32,358 nucleotides of DNA from Floccifex porci (GCF_009696175.1 NZ_VUMM01000021.1:1-32358); one strand, 5' to 3'. Shown: positions 21,499-30,250, numbered from the stretch's first letter. Notes: generated by a model from the sequence alone, not told the origin. Program-made: numbers and translations.

Positions 21499-22689
21499 AT
21501 GAAATATGATTTTCATACAAAATTAAATCGAAAAGGACACGATGCTCTGGCTTTGGATTCCTATCCAACTTATGGAACAGAAGTAAAAGAAGGATTCAGT
21601 GAAATACCTATGTGGGTGGCGGATATGAATTATCCGGTTTTACCTGAAATCCAGAAAGCCATTCAGTCTCGTTTAGATCAACCTCATTTTGGTTATTTCA
21701 ATCCAGATAAAGACTATTACAAATCCATCATTAACTGGCAGAAAACAAGAAACCATGTGGATTGCCAGATGAAAAATATTCATTATGAAAATGGTGTACT
21801 GGGATGTTTAAGCAGCGCCATTCAGGCTTTTACAAGTCCAGGAGAAGCCATTCTGATTCATTCTCCCACTTATATAGGATTTACCCATGTATTGAATGAT
21901 TTGGGTCGTAAAATCATTCATTCTCCTTTATATCTGGATGAAAAGAATATATGGCGTATGGATTATGAAAATATGGATGAATTATGTAAAAAATATCACA
22001 TTCATTTTGCGATATTCTGTTCTCCTCATAATCCTGCAGGAAGAGTATGGGTAAAAGAAGAAATTGAAAAAGCAATGAAGGTTTATCAGAACAACGACTG
22101 TATAGTTTTCAGTGATGAAATCTGGTCAGATATTCTATTAAACGGAAATAAACACATTCCCACTCAATCCATTAATGAAGATGCCAGAAATCGTACCATT
22201 GCCGCTTATGCGCCTTCTAAAACTTTCTCTCTGGCTGGTTTAGTGGGTTCTTATCATATTATTTATAATTCAACTTTGATTGATAAGATTTTAAAAAGCA
22301 GTAAAAGCACACATTATAATTCACCAAATATTTTATCGGTTTATGCCTTAAAAGGAGCCTATTCAAAAGAAGGAGAAATATGGTGTGATGAATTGTGTGA
22401 AACCTTATCACATAATATCAATTATGCCTATGATTTTATTTTAAAACATTTTAAAGGAGTCAATGTATCCAAACCACAAGGTACTTATATGATGTATTTA
22501 GATTGTACAGAGTATTTATCTGATAAAAATGTATCTTTTCTTTCTTTACTTCAGAAAGGAATAGAAGCAGGTGTATTATGGCAGGATGGTCGACCATTTG
22601 GGAAAGAAAATACGATCCGATTAAATTTAGCTTTACCCGAAGATACAGTAAAAGAAGCTATGGAACGACTCAAACAATACGTATTCTAA
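21499..22689 (+). CDS. PatB/MalY-like PLP-dependent aminotransferase or cystathionine beta-lyase
   Basis: The 396-residue fold-type I PLP enzyme starts YDFHTKLNRKGHDALALDSY and contains IPMWVADMNYPVLPEI, YENGVLGCLSSAIQAFT, CSPHNPAGRVW (aldimine-region Asn/Pro) and the Schiff-base lysine in APSKTFSLAGLVGS. This is the MalY/PatB subfamily, which usually cleaves C-S bonds in cystathionine or cysteine conjugates. Some members act as regulators of maltose genes in addition. The ATG at 21499 is chosen because AAAGGAGG lies eight bases upstream. The original promoter appears split by the integrated element. Confidence 0.88.
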   Translation: MKYDFHTKLNRKGHDALALDSYPTYGTEVKEGFSEIPMWVADMNYPVLPEIQKAIQSRLDQPHFGYFNPDKDYYKSIINWQKTRNHVDCQMKNIHYENGVLGCLSSAIQAFTSPGEAILIHSPTYIGFTHVLNDLGRKIIHSPLYLDEKNIWRMDYENMDELCKKYHIHFAIFCSPHNPAGRVWVKEEIEKAMKVYQNNDCIVFSDEIWSDILLNGNKHIPTQSINEDARNRTIAAYAPSKTFSLAGLVGSYHIIYNSTLIDKILKSSKSTHYNSPNILSVYALKGAYSKEGEIWCDELCETLSHNINYAYDFILKHFKGVNVSKPQGTYMMYLDCTEYLSDKNVSFLSLLQKGIEAGVLWQDGRPFGKENTIRLNLALPEDTVKEAMERLKQYVF

Positions 22690-22705
22690 TCTGTAAACCA
22701 TTACT

Positions 22706-22736
22706 AAAAAATTGTCTGTTAAACAGACAATTTTTT
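22706..22736 (+). terminator. Bidirectional terminator between aminotransferase and Rpn-like genes
   Basis: AATTGTCTG pairs with CAGACAATT, extended by A- and T-runs to 13 bp, around a TTAAA loop. It serves both convergent genes and overlaps the stop of the gene at 22719. Confidence 0.8.
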
Positions 22737-23585
22737 TGATGCCAGCAATTCTTTAACAGAATCTATACTGCAGTTTAAAGCCTGAGAAATCGTTTCCAGA
22801 TTAAATCCCATTTTTGTCATATTCACAGCCAGAGAAATCTTTTCTTCTCGCTGTCCTTCACGTTTTCCTTCAAGTTTTCCTTCTAGTATTCCTTCACGCT
22901 TTCCTTCAAGCCTTCCTTGGGCTCTTTCACTTTTCGCAAATTCTTCCAGCAGTTCACACATTTCCTGTTTCTCCTTTTCTCTTGTCTTTATTTTTCGAAC
23001 CGATTCTCTTAATTCTTCAATAACCATTTTCTGATAGTCACTGCATGAAAAATCATGCATTAAATATCCTAACTCATCCTGGTTTCGATACTGACCATTG
23101 ACATAATACAGATTCATGCGATCTTTAAAAGGACAATGATTCAATTCTTTTATAGTTCTTTGAATATGATATACAGGATATCCTTTATGGTAATAGTCTT
23201 CTTCGGTAATAAAAAGAATATGAATATTTCGAATCTCATCAAATTTTATGCTTTTTTTGGCATATTCTACATCCAGGACGCTGGCATAATATCGAAGTCT
23301 TTCTACAGGTGCTTTCTTTGCACTTCTTTCCACTTCAATATCATAAATGTTTCCATCTGTATCCTCAATCACAATATCTGGGATGATAGATCGAGACAGA
23401 ATCTGTTTCATGTCTTTTTGAATTTCATATTTTCGGATTTTAATATCGGTTCGATTCAATAAAATATTCAGTATCCTTTGTACAAGTTCTTTATTGTCTT
23501 TAAACAGGATACGCATAAATATATCATCAAAGGGTCGTAACCTTTCAATGATATCAAGATACTTTTTATTTTCCGCCGCGGGCAT
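22719..23585 (-). CDS. Rpn/PDDEXK-family nuclease-transposase-like protein
   Basis: The 288-residue protein belongs to the Rpn/PD-(D/E)XK transposase-like family common in gut Firmicutes. LRPFDDIFMRILFKDNKELVQRIL is the family N-terminus. The nuclease core is visible as PDIVIEDTDGNIYDIEVE followed by RLRYYASVLD. A repeat tail of EGKREGILEGKLEGKREG type (about residues 225-245) precedes a C-terminal helical segment. Such proteins bind or cut DNA and may promote recombination. The ATG used (23585) has no ribosome site. A good site (GAGG) precedes another ATG 17 bp upstream in a different frame, which hints at a one-base change at the start. Confidence 0.75.
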   Translation of the reverse strand: MPAAENKKYLDIIERLRPFDDIFMRILFKDNKELVQRILNILLNRTDIKIRKYEIQKDMKQILSRSIIPDIVIEDTDGNIYDIEVERSAKKAPVERLRYYASVLDVEYAKKSIKFDEIRNIHILFITEEDYYHKGYPVYHIQRTIKELNHCPFKDRMNLYYVNGQYRNQDELGYLMHDFSCSDYQKMVIEELRESVRKIKTREKEKQEMCELLEEFAKSERAQGRLEGKREGILEGKLEGKREGQREEKISLAVNMTKMGFNLETISQALNCSIDSVKELLASKKLSV

Positions 23586-23682
23586 TGTGCTATCTGATTC
23601 ATATCAAAATCCTCTCTTTCTATTTATTATATACGTATCTGAAATCGATTTTTACAATATGAATCCGATTTTTTTTAATCAT

Positions 23683-24387
23683 TTATTCCTGATAAGTCCA
23701 TCCATGTTCTCCATGATAGATCATGATCTTTGTCATTCCTCCATCTACACAAATGTTTTCTCCATCTATAAAACTGGATTGTTGTGAACATAAAAACAGA
23801 ATTAGATTGGATATATCTTCTGGTTTCCCCACTCGTTTAACCAGCTGCTGGCTGGCATCGGCTCCTGTATAATTTTCATCATCTGTATCTATCCATCCTG
23901 GAGAGATGGAATTGACTCTTACTTTTCCAGCTAAAGAAGTGGCTAGTGCATGGGTTAAAGAAGCAATTCCACCTTTTGCGGCAGCATAGCTTTCCGTTTG
24001 TGGCATACTCATACGATCTCTGGTAGAAGATATATTGATAATGCAGCCATTTTCATTAAAATAATCTTTAAATAATTTACTTAAGTAAAACGGTGCTGTA
24101 ACGCCTACTTTCAGAGCATAATCAAATTCTTCATAGGAACAGGTATCCAGTCCTTTCTTTAAAGGCAATGCATTATTAATTAAATAATCAATGTGTCCAT
24201 GTTTTTCGATTACCTGACGCGCAAAGGCTTCCAGTACTTCTTTTTTTGAAATGTCTCCCACATAATGATCTCCCTGAACTTTATCAATCACTTCAACAAA
24301 AGCTCCTTTTTCTTCAAAGGCAATTCTGGTGCTTTTCCCAATACCATGAGCTCCACCTGTTATCACAACAACTTTATTCTTAAACAT
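23683..24387 (-). CDS. Short-chain dehydrogenase/reductase (SDR)
   Basis: The 234-residue classical SDR has the NAD(P) motif TGGAHGIGKS, the structural INNA motif, and the Ser-Tyr-Lys triad in ISSTRDRMSMPQTESYAAAKGG. It ends with an SPGWIDTD and VDGGMT region. The substrate is not evident. The start has AGGAG five bases upstream. It is the third gene of a tight operon (8-bp gap) behind the ECF S component and the nucleoside hydrolase, so a sugar or ribose-derived alcohol or ketone is a reasonable guess. Confidence 0.88.
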   Translation of the reverse strand: MFKNKVVVITGGAHGIGKSTRIAFEEKGAFVEVIDKVQGDHYVGDISKKEVLEAFARQVIEKHGHIDYLINNALPLKKGLDTCSYEEFDYALKVGVTAPFYLSKLFKDYFNENGCIINISSTRDRMSMPQTESYAAAKGGIASLTHALATSLAGKVRVNSISPGWIDTDDENYTGADASQQLVKRVGKPEDISNLILFLCSQQSSFIDGENICVDGGMTKIMIYHGEHGWTYQE

Positions 24388-24395
24388 ATTTTCTC

Positions 24396-24926
24396 CTATT
24401 TTTTATATTTATCTGGAATGCGCTTGTCCACAATCGATACCAGTGCCATTGCCACAAATTTGTCAATGAAATCGGTTAAAACCTGTACCACAAAACAGGC
24501 TATTGTCAGTCCCAGTGGTGTTTTTAAAAGCTGTACTAGAATACTGGATCCACTGGATGTAATTCCGCCAAATAAATAGGCTGTAATACAGGCAGAACAG
24601 AAAGAAGTAGGCAATACGACAATAAGAGTCGTAATCAGTAAAGAAACAAAATTATCTTTTTTGTATTTCCATATCCATCCTGTTAATAGTCCCAGTAAAA
24701 TTCCAACAGGGGCATAATATAATGAAAAGGCATCTCCCATCATAAAGAAAATGGTTCCGCTTAATACATTGGGAATCATCCCATAAACAGGTCCATATAG
24801 GGCCGCAATCAATACCGTTCCAATACAGTCTAAATAGATTGGAAGCCTGAATAACAATGCGATCTGGGCTCCAATTAAATTGATACATATGGCTAATGCC
24901 ACCATACTTATTTTCTTTGTATTCAT
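24396..24926 (-). CDS. ECF-type transporter substrate-binding (S) component
   Basis: The 176-residue membrane protein has about five or six hydrophobic segments and the look of an ECF S component: NTKKISMVALAICINLIGAQIAL, then DCIGTVLIAALYGPVYGMIPNVLSGTI. It would capture a substrate and dock onto a shared EcfA/A'/T module encoded elsewhere. The ATG at 24926 has AAGGAG upstream and overlaps the stop of the nucleoside hydrolase gene as ATGA, so the two are translationally coupled. This context suggests a nucleoside or nucleobase-like ligand, but vitamin uptake cannot be excluded. Confidence 0.75.
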   Translation of the reverse strand: MNTKKISMVALAICINLIGAQIALLFRLPIYLDCIGTVLIAALYGPVYGMIPNVLSGTIFFMMGDAFSLYYAPVGILLGLLTGWIWKYKKDNFVSLLITTLIVVLPTSFCSACITAYLFGGITSSGSSILVQLLKTPLGLTIACFVVQVLTDFIDKFVAMALVSIVDKRIPDKYKK

Positions 24927-25852
24927 TTTATTCTCCTTAATAAACATTCATAAAACATTTCAAAAAATTTATTTACATCCACTTGTGTTAATATATGGGC
25001 ATTTGCCTGTTTACGATAAAAATTATGATCGTCTACAATCGATTGTCCAATGGATATAGATTGAGTTTCAATCTGTACATACGAATCAAATCCCGAACAG
25101 ATACTTGAATCTATAAAATAGGCAATGGCCAATGGATCGTTAATTACACAACCCACTAAATGTTCCCATTCCAGATGAAACTGAAAATAGAATTTTGTGA
25201 TTTTTTCGACAAATTTTCCCACTTTCCCATTTTCTTTTTTCATATATTCCAGTCTTTCTGGAGTCAATACGATTTTACGAGTCACATCCAGGCCAACCAT
25301 ATGTATCCTTTTTCCACTGTTAAATACCATAGAAGCTGCATCTGGATCGCACCAGTAATTGTATTCTGCTACAGGTGAACAGTTTCCATGAGATTTATAA
25401 TTGCCTCCCATAGATATGAATTGATCAATACAATCAAATGCTTCTTTATCTTTTTCCATTAATAAAGCCAAATTTGTCAGTGGTCCTATGGCAATCACAG
25501 AACATTTTTCTTTTCTTAATATCTTTGATAAATAAGAAATGGCATCTTCTTTTTGCTGGTACCCCTCTACTTCTTCCAGAAAGCTTTCTCCCAAACCATC
25601 TATACCATGGGTATCCAGTGCATTGATATAGTTTCTTTTTAAAGGTTTATCAGCTCCTTTAAAAACAGGAATGTCGAGACGATTCATAAATTTTAATATT
25701 TTTTTCGCATTGGAAAAGCCCATTTCTACAGGAGCATTTCCAGCCACAATTGTAATAGCCAATACTTCGATATCTGGATGTGATAAAGCCATCATAATGG
25801 CTAAACTATCATCAATTCCCGGATCACAATCAATAATTATTTTTCTTTTCAT
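24923..25852 (-). CDS. Inosine/uridine-preferring nucleoside hydrolase
   Basis: The 309-residue protein hydrolyses the N-glycosidic bond of nucleosides to base and ribose. The Ca2+-binding motif DCDPGIDDSLA is at residues 8-18, and VAGNAP, SVIAIGPLTNLA, SMGGN, and EYNYWCDPDAA are the expected family blocks. The start at 25852 follows GAGGG. An in-frame extension of 31 codons upstream would run through a terminator and is rejected. It heads an operon with the ECF S component and SDR. The terminator just upstream separates it from the LysA-like gene. Confidence 0.9.
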   Translation of the reverse strand: MKRKIIIDCDPGIDDSLAIMMALSHPDIEVLAITIVAGNAPVEMGFSNAKKILKFMNRLDIPVFKGADKPLKRNYINALDTHGIDGLGESFLEEVEGYQQKEDAISYLSKILRKEKCSVIAIGPLTNLALLMEKDKEAFDCIDQFISMGGNYKSHGNCSPVAEYNYWCDPDAASMVFNSGKRIHMVGLDVTRKIVLTPERLEYMKKENGKVGKFVEKITKFYFQFHLEWEHLVGCVINDPLAIAYFIDSSICSGFDSYVQIETQSISIGQSIVDDHNFYRKQANAHILTQVDVNKFFEMFYECLLRRIK

Positions 25853-25869
25853 ATTTCCCTCACAAAAAA

Positions 25870-25889
25870 AAGTGCCTGAATAGGCACTT
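25870..25889 (-). terminator. Terminator of the LysA-like gene
   Basis: AAGTGCCT (25870-25877) and AGGCACTT (25882-25889) pair around a GAAT loop. A T-run follows on the minus strand and leads directly into the nucleoside hydrolase ribosome site. Confidence 0.8.
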
Positions 25890-25948
25890 AAAAAATCGAT
25901 ACCTATTATTATACTGGGAGGTTTAATAAAACCAGTGTTATTCAATTT

Positions 25949-27199
25949 TTAATCCCAGAAACCATCCAGAGTTCTGAAATAATCTTCTGGTGTTTCAGCT
26001 CTACGAATCATTTTTGTCGTTCCATCTTCTTTTAATAAAATTTCTGAACTACGTAAACGACCATTGTAGTTATATCCCATAGAGAAACCATGAGCTCCTG
26101 TATCATGAATGACCAGTAAATCTCCAATATCAATTTTTGGAAGTTTACGATCAATGGCAAATTTATCAGAGTTTTCACACAATGAACCCGTTACATCGTA
26201 TATATGATCACAAGGTTCGTTTTCTTTTCCCATAACGGTAATATGATGATATGCACCATAAATTGCCGGTCTCATTAAGTTGGCTGCACAGGCATCCACT
26301 CCAATATATTCTTTATGAATGTGTTTTTCATGAATCACACGAGTGACCAGACATCCATTTGGAGCTAACATGAAACGTCCTAATTCTGTAAAAATCTTTA
26401 TATTTCCCAGTCCTGCCGGAACTAAGATTTCATCGAATGCTTTATGTACCCCTTCTCCAATCACAAATATATTATTTGGTTCTTTATCTGGTGTATAAGG
26501 AATTCCGACTCCACCAGATAAATTGATAAACGATAGTTCAATTCCTGTTTCTTCTTTAATTTCCACAACAAGCTTAAATAAAATACGAGCCAGTTCTGGA
26601 TAATATTCATTGGAAACCGTATTGGAAGCCAAGAAAGCATGGATTCCAAATTTTTTAGCTCCTAATTCTTTTAAACGAACATAGGCTTCTTTAATTTGAG
26701 AAGGAGTCATTCCATATTTGGCATCCCCTGGATTATCCATAATATCTGTACCCAGTTCAAATTTTCCACCTGGATTGTAGCGACAGCAGATTGTTTCTGG
26801 AATTCCAGCTTCTTTTTCTAAAAAGTCAATATGTGTAATATCATCTAAGTTGATAATGGCTCCTAATTCTTTGGCTTTTTTAAATTCATTGGCAGGGGTA
26901 TCGTTTGAAGAAAACATTATTTCTTCCCCTGTAATGCCACATTTTTCTGACATCATCAATTCCGTTAATGAAGAACAATCCGTTCCACATCCTTCTTCAT
27001 GCAGAATTTTTAATATTGTGGGATTGGGTGTAGCCTTTACCGCAAAATATTCTTTAAATCCTTTATTCCATGAAAAAGCTTTATATAAATCTCTGGCTGT
27101 CTGACGAATTCCTTTTTCATCATATAAATGAAAAGGAGTTGGATATTGTTGACAAATATCTTCTAACTGATCTTTTGATACAAATGGTACTTTATTCAT
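25949..27199 (-). CDS. Diaminopimelate decarboxylase-like PLP enzyme
   Basis: The 416-residue fold-type III decarboxylase has the PLP lysine in YFAVKATPNPTILK (Lys55), the SGGVGIPY phosphate-binding turn, GEGVHKAF, TELGRFMLAPNG, and the catalytic cysteine motif CENSDKF. It continues with GAHGFSMGYNYNGRLRSSEILL. This is the LysA group, converting meso-diaminopimelate to lysine, though related members act on other D-centre amino acids. The ATG at 27199 is preferred because AAGGAAGG lies upstream; a longer frame adds eight residues. The gene is divergent from an aminotransferase-RidA pair through overlapping promoters, suggesting shared amino-acid metabolism. Confidence 0.8.
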   Translation of the reverse strand: MNKVPFVSKDQLEDICQQYPTPFHLYDEKGIRQTARDLYKAFSWNKGFKEYFAVKATPNPTILKILHEEGCGTDCSSLTELMMSEKCGITGEEIMFSSNDTPANEFKKAKELGAIINLDDITHIDFLEKEAGIPETICCRYNPGGKFELGTDIMDNPGDAKYGMTPSQIKEAYVRLKELGAKKFGIHAFLASNTVSNEYYPELARILFKLVVEIKEETGIELSFINLSGGVGIPYTPDKEPNNIFVIGEGVHKAFDEILVPAGLGNIKIFTELGRFMLAPNGCLVTRVIHEKHIHKEYIGVDACAANLMRPAIYGAYHHITVMGKENEPCDHIYDVTGSLCENSDKFAIDRKLPKIDIGDLLVIHDTGAHGFSMGYNYNGRLRSSEILLKEDGTTKMIRRAETPEDYFRTLDGFWD

Positions 27200-27225
27200 A
27201 AATAAGTTCCTTCCTTTTACCATAA

Positions 27226-27254
27226 AGTATAATCAAAACCAAAAAGATTGTCTA
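27226..27254 (-). promoter_or_regulatory. Promoter of the LysA-like gene
   Basis: On the minus strand TAGACA (27254-27249) and TATACT (27231-27226) are 17 bp apart. The -35 box coincides with the -35 of the divergent promoter. Confidence 0.65.
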
Positions 27255-27275
27255 GTTTTTCAAATCTGTTAAAAT
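27248..27275 (+). promoter_or_regulatory. Promoter of the aminotransferase-RidA operon
   Basis: TTGTCT (27248-27253) and TAAAAT (27270-27275) have a 16-bp spacer. It overlaps the divergent -35 almost completely, so polymerase can use only one side at a time. Confidence 0.6.
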
Positions 27276-27292
27276 AAAAATGAGGTGAAGCT

Positions 27293-28516
27293 ATGACAGT
27301 AACAAATAAAATGAAAGAACAGTTTCGTATTCTTCAGGGAGGCTTATCCAGTGATGTGAAAAAAGCCGATGTTGGAGAAGGAACTGGAAATTTTGTCAAA
27401 AATGGTGGCGATAATATGGCATGGGCAGATATGTTTGCACCGGATCCATCCATTCCTGAATCGGTTCAGAAAGCCAGTATAGAAGCTATTTTAAATGGCT
27501 CCAGTGCACATTATACAATGCCCATTGGTTTATTGGAGCTTAGAGAAGAAATCGCAAAACACGTTTCAAAAAAGACAGGACTTACGATTCATCCCAGTCG
27601 AAATGTGATCATTACGCCTGGTTCGGATGCTGGTTTTATTTTTTCACTGCTTCCTTTTCTAAAAAAAGGAGATGAAGTCTTAATTCCTGATCCTTGTTAC
27701 CCAAGTAATTATTTAAATTGTAAATTATTAGAGGCCACCCCTATATCGGTTCCTACCTATCCGGAAGATAATTACCAGATTCGTATAGAAGAAATGGAAA
27801 AAAGAGTGACTTCCAGAACTAAGGCCGTCATTCTAACGCATCCAAACAATCCTACAACAACCGTTTATCGTAAAGAAAATCTGATGGAATTGTCTAAGTT
27901 TATTATTAAACACGATCTGATCTTAATCTGTGATCAGGCATTTGAAGATCATATCTTTGATGGTATTGAATTTGTATGTCCATGTACATTACCAGGAATG
28001 TGGGAAAGAACCGTTACCATCTGTTCTTTATCTAAAGGATATGGATTGAGCGGATTTCGAATTGCCTATCTATATACAAATGAAGAAATCATGGATAAAT
28101 ACTATGGTGCCTGTGTCAATATAGTAGGTGCCCCATGTACCATCAGTACAATGGGAGCCATTGCCGCTTTACAGGATGAAACCATTCTTCCTGAATATTA
28201 CCAGAGACTGGATAGAAGAAGAACCATTGCCTATGATATTTTATCCACTATCCCAGGTGTTAAAATGAAAAAATCGGAAAGTGGAATTTTATCGTGGCTG
28301 GATGTCTCACAGTTAGGTACTGGACAGGAAGTAGCCGATTATATTAAAGAAAATGCCAATGTGCTGGTCAATGATGGAGCCGCTTATGGACAGATGGGAC
28401 AGGGACACATTCGCATTGTCACAGCCTGTTTTGCCAAAGATGAAGACTGTATAATCCGCTTGGAACGAATTAAAAAAGCATTAACACAGCTTGCCAAAGA
28501 AAAAGAAATTGTATAA
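27293..28516 (+). CDS. Class I/II PLP-dependent aminotransferase
   Basis: The 407-residue fold-type I enzyme has HYTMPIGLLELREEIAKHV, ITPGSDAGFIFSLLPFL, PDPCYPSNY, THPNNPTTTVY (with the substrate-binding Asn), CDQAFEDHIFDG, and the Schiff-base lysine in CSLSKGYGLSGFRIAY. It ends with GHIRIVTACFAKDED containing the carboxylate-binding Arg. Substrate is not assignable beyond an amino acid. GAGGTG precedes the ATG. The following RidA gene is 24 bp away, and the divergent neighbour is LysA-like, which points to an amino-acid biosynthetic or degradative module. Confidence 0.88.
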   Translation: MTVTNKMKEQFRILQGGLSSDVKKADVGEGTGNFVKNGGDNMAWADMFAPDPSIPESVQKASIEAILNGSSAHYTMPIGLLELREEIAKHVSKKTGLTIHPSRNVIITPGSDAGFIFSLLPFLKKGDEVLIPDPCYPSNYLNCKLLEATPISVPTYPEDNYQIRIEEMEKRVTSRTKAVILTHPNNPTTTVYRKENLMELSKFIIKHDLILICDQAFEDHIFDGIEFVCPCTLPGMWERTVTICSLSKGYGLSGFRIAYLYTNEEIMDKYYGACVNIVGAPCTISTMGAIAALQDETILPEYYQRLDRRRTIAYDILSTIPGVKMKKSESGILSWLDVSQLGTGQEVADYIKENANVLVNDGAAYGQMGQGHIRIVTACFAKDEDCIIRLERIKKALTQLAKEKEIV

Positions 28517-28540
28517 CATAAAAAAGAAAGAAGGTAGAAT

Positions 28541-28909
28541 ATGAAAGTCATAACAACAAATAACGCACCTGCTGCCATTGGACCTTATTCACAGGCCATT
28601 GTCACAGGAAATCTGGTATATGGATCTGGACAGATTCCAGTGGATCCACAAACAGGAAACATTCCAGAAGGAATTATCGCACAGGCACATCAATCCTGTA
28701 AAAATGTAAAAGGATTAATGGAAGCAGCTGGAACCAGCATGGAAAAAGTAGTCAAAACAACTTGTTTTCTGGCTGATATTAAAGACTTTGCGGCATTCAA
28801 TGAAGTCTATGCTCAATACTTTGTATCCAATCCAGCAAGAAGCTGCTGTGCAGTAAAAGACTTACCAAAAGGTGTTCTTTGTGAAATCGAAGCGATAGCT
28901 GAAATCTAA
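28541..28909 (+). CDS. ridA: RidA-family enamine/imine deaminase
   Basis: The 122-residue protein is a full-length RidA (YjgF/YER057c/UK114): NAPAAIGPYSQAIVTGNLVYGSGQIPVDPQTG at the start, the catalytic-site Arg in NPARSCCAV, and GVLCEIEAIAEI at the end. It hydrolyses reactive enamines and imines such as 2-aminoacrylate produced by PLP enzymes. Its placement directly behind an aminotransferase fits removal of that enzyme's by-products. The ribosome site is GAAGG before the ATG. Confidence 0.95.
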   Translation: MKVITTNNAPAAIGPYSQAIVTGNLVYGSGQIPVDPQTGNIPEGIIAQAHQSCKNVKGLMEAAGTSMEKVVKTTCFLADIKDFAAFNEVYAQYFVSNPARSCCAVKDLPKGVLCEIEAIAEI

Positions 28910-28935
28910 AGATTGTAGAAATACAGTCTTTTTTT
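28910..28935 (+). terminator. Terminator of the aminotransferase-RidA operon
   Basis: AGATTGTA (28910-28917) pairs with TACAGTCT (28922-28929) with one G-T wobble around a GAAA loop, followed by seven further T. Confidence 0.75.
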
Positions 28936-29202
28936 ATTTGAAAAGAATTAAACCATTCCTTTGACATGAATTTTTTACGGATACTATCTCATTTTGATCA
29001 TTACATACCTAAAATGAATTTATCACAATGAAATATTCATTATCTATTAAAAATACTCCTTTCCATATCCACTACCATTTTGTGATTATGAGAAAGGAGT
29101 TTTTATGTCTAGATTTAAAACTAATTATAATCGCTAATCAAAAAGACAAGTGCATATATGTCTGGAAATTCTTTATAATTTTAGAAAAATCTCAATCCGT
29201 TT
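28936..29202. other. Non-coding gap with an extended hairpin over a ribosome site
   Basis: A 9-bp stem ACTCCTTTC (29055-29063) / GAAAGGAGT (29092-29100), extended by A/T runs, encloses 28 nt. Its right arm is an AAAGGAG ribosome site five bases before an ATG (29106) that opens only MSRFKTNYNR. It may be a remnant leader of a lost gene. Nothing else is recognised. Confidence 0.3.
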
Positions 29203-29928
29203 TTATATTTTTCCCAGTATCTTACAAATTCGATAAGCTCTGTTAAGATGTTTTGAGACGGTGTTCATTCTATCTACAAACTTCTGCTCAAAATAGTTTA
29301 CAGCCAGTCGATCCAGCATATTATCAGGACCATTGTGTGTTACCAGGTTCAGCATCTTTTCTTTACCTACAGCTTCCTGCTGATGAACTGCAAATTCTTC
29401 GATTCTTTCAGCCTGTTTTTTAATTTCTTCCCCTTTGTATTCCCCATGAAGTTCCAGACCTCTTCTTGATATAAGTCTCAATCCTGAAATTCTTGTGATT
29501 ATTGTGTTGTAGTTCATCTGATACTTTATATGCTTAGCATATGGATGTGTTGTTTCAATATGCATGAAGATATTGTATCTCCAGAATACTTTGTCAAAAT
29601 CTCCCATTTTTAAGCTATTCTGCATGGGTTCTTTAATTTCAAACTTACCTGGTTTTTCTGTCCAGAATTCTTCAACTTCCACATATGCATCTTTTACCTG
29701 ATCGAAATCAATAATATACGGATTCTTTGACTTGAAAGTATCTTCAGGTCCCTCCACAACAACAAAGCATCTGCGTTCTTTGTCATAAATAAACTGTGTA
29801 GCTTCCGGATATTTCTTGACTCCTAAAGCCTTGGTTACATCAAATTCACTTTCCAGTCTTTTAAGATTCTCCTGCTGAAAAACTTTTTCCTCTTCTTTCG
29901 CTTTGTTTTTAAAATTAAATAATCCCAT
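29203..29928 (-). CDS. Uncharacterised protein resembling the C-terminal part of DUF4428-type proteins
   Basis: The 241-residue soluble protein starts MGLFNFKNKAKEEEKVFQQE. Its core is a beta-rich region with YIIDFDQVKDAYVEVEEFW, KVFWRYNIFMHIETTHPYAKHIKYQMNYNTI and RGLELHGEYKGEEIKKQAERIEEF. This pattern recalls bacterial proteins with an N-terminal DUF4428 zinc ribbon followed by this domain, but here no cysteine ribbon is present. The ATG has GGAGG upstream. It has no functional neighbours: a non-coding region lies upstream and a terminator-rich gap downstream. Confidence 0.5.
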   Translation of the reverse strand: MGLFNFKNKAKEEEKVFQQENLKRLESEFDVTKALGVKKYPEATQFIYDKERRCFVVVEGPEDTFKSKNPYIIDFDQVKDAYVEVEEFWTEKPGKFEIKEPMQNSLKMGDFDKVFWRYNIFMHIETTHPYAKHIKYQMNYNTIITRISGLRLISRRGLELHGEYKGEEIKKQAERIEEFAVHQQEAVGKEKMLNLVTHNGPDNMLDRLAVNYFEQKFVDRMNTVSKHLNRAYRICKILGKI

Positions 29929-30205
29929 AGTTTACACACCCTCCTTTAACTAATCCTGATTCTTTAACCTTTTTTTCATTATATAATACATCATTTCTTT
30001 TTCTTTCTATTTATTTAAAATTTTGTAATAATTGTTTTATATAAAGTAATTTTTTAACAATTTTGCATTAACAATAAAAATTTAACACACTTTGATATTT
30101 TCCTTTTGTAATATAATTTTTCTAAAAACACATGAAATATCTTTGTACATACAATTTTTGAATATATTTATGTAATTTTTTACATTAATTTCGTTAAGTA
30201 AGCCA

Positions 30206-30244
30206 TTGTCATTATTTTGTCATTTTTTATATGTATAGTATATA
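30206..30244 (+). promoter_or_regulatory. Promoter of the structured RNA
   Basis: TTGTCA (30217-30222) and TATATA (30239-30244) are 16 bp apart. A second TTGTCA lies at 30206-30211. The predicted start is near 30251. The preceding 30000-30200 is very AT-rich and contains no gene. Confidence 0.5.
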
Positions 30245-30250
30245 TCGAAA

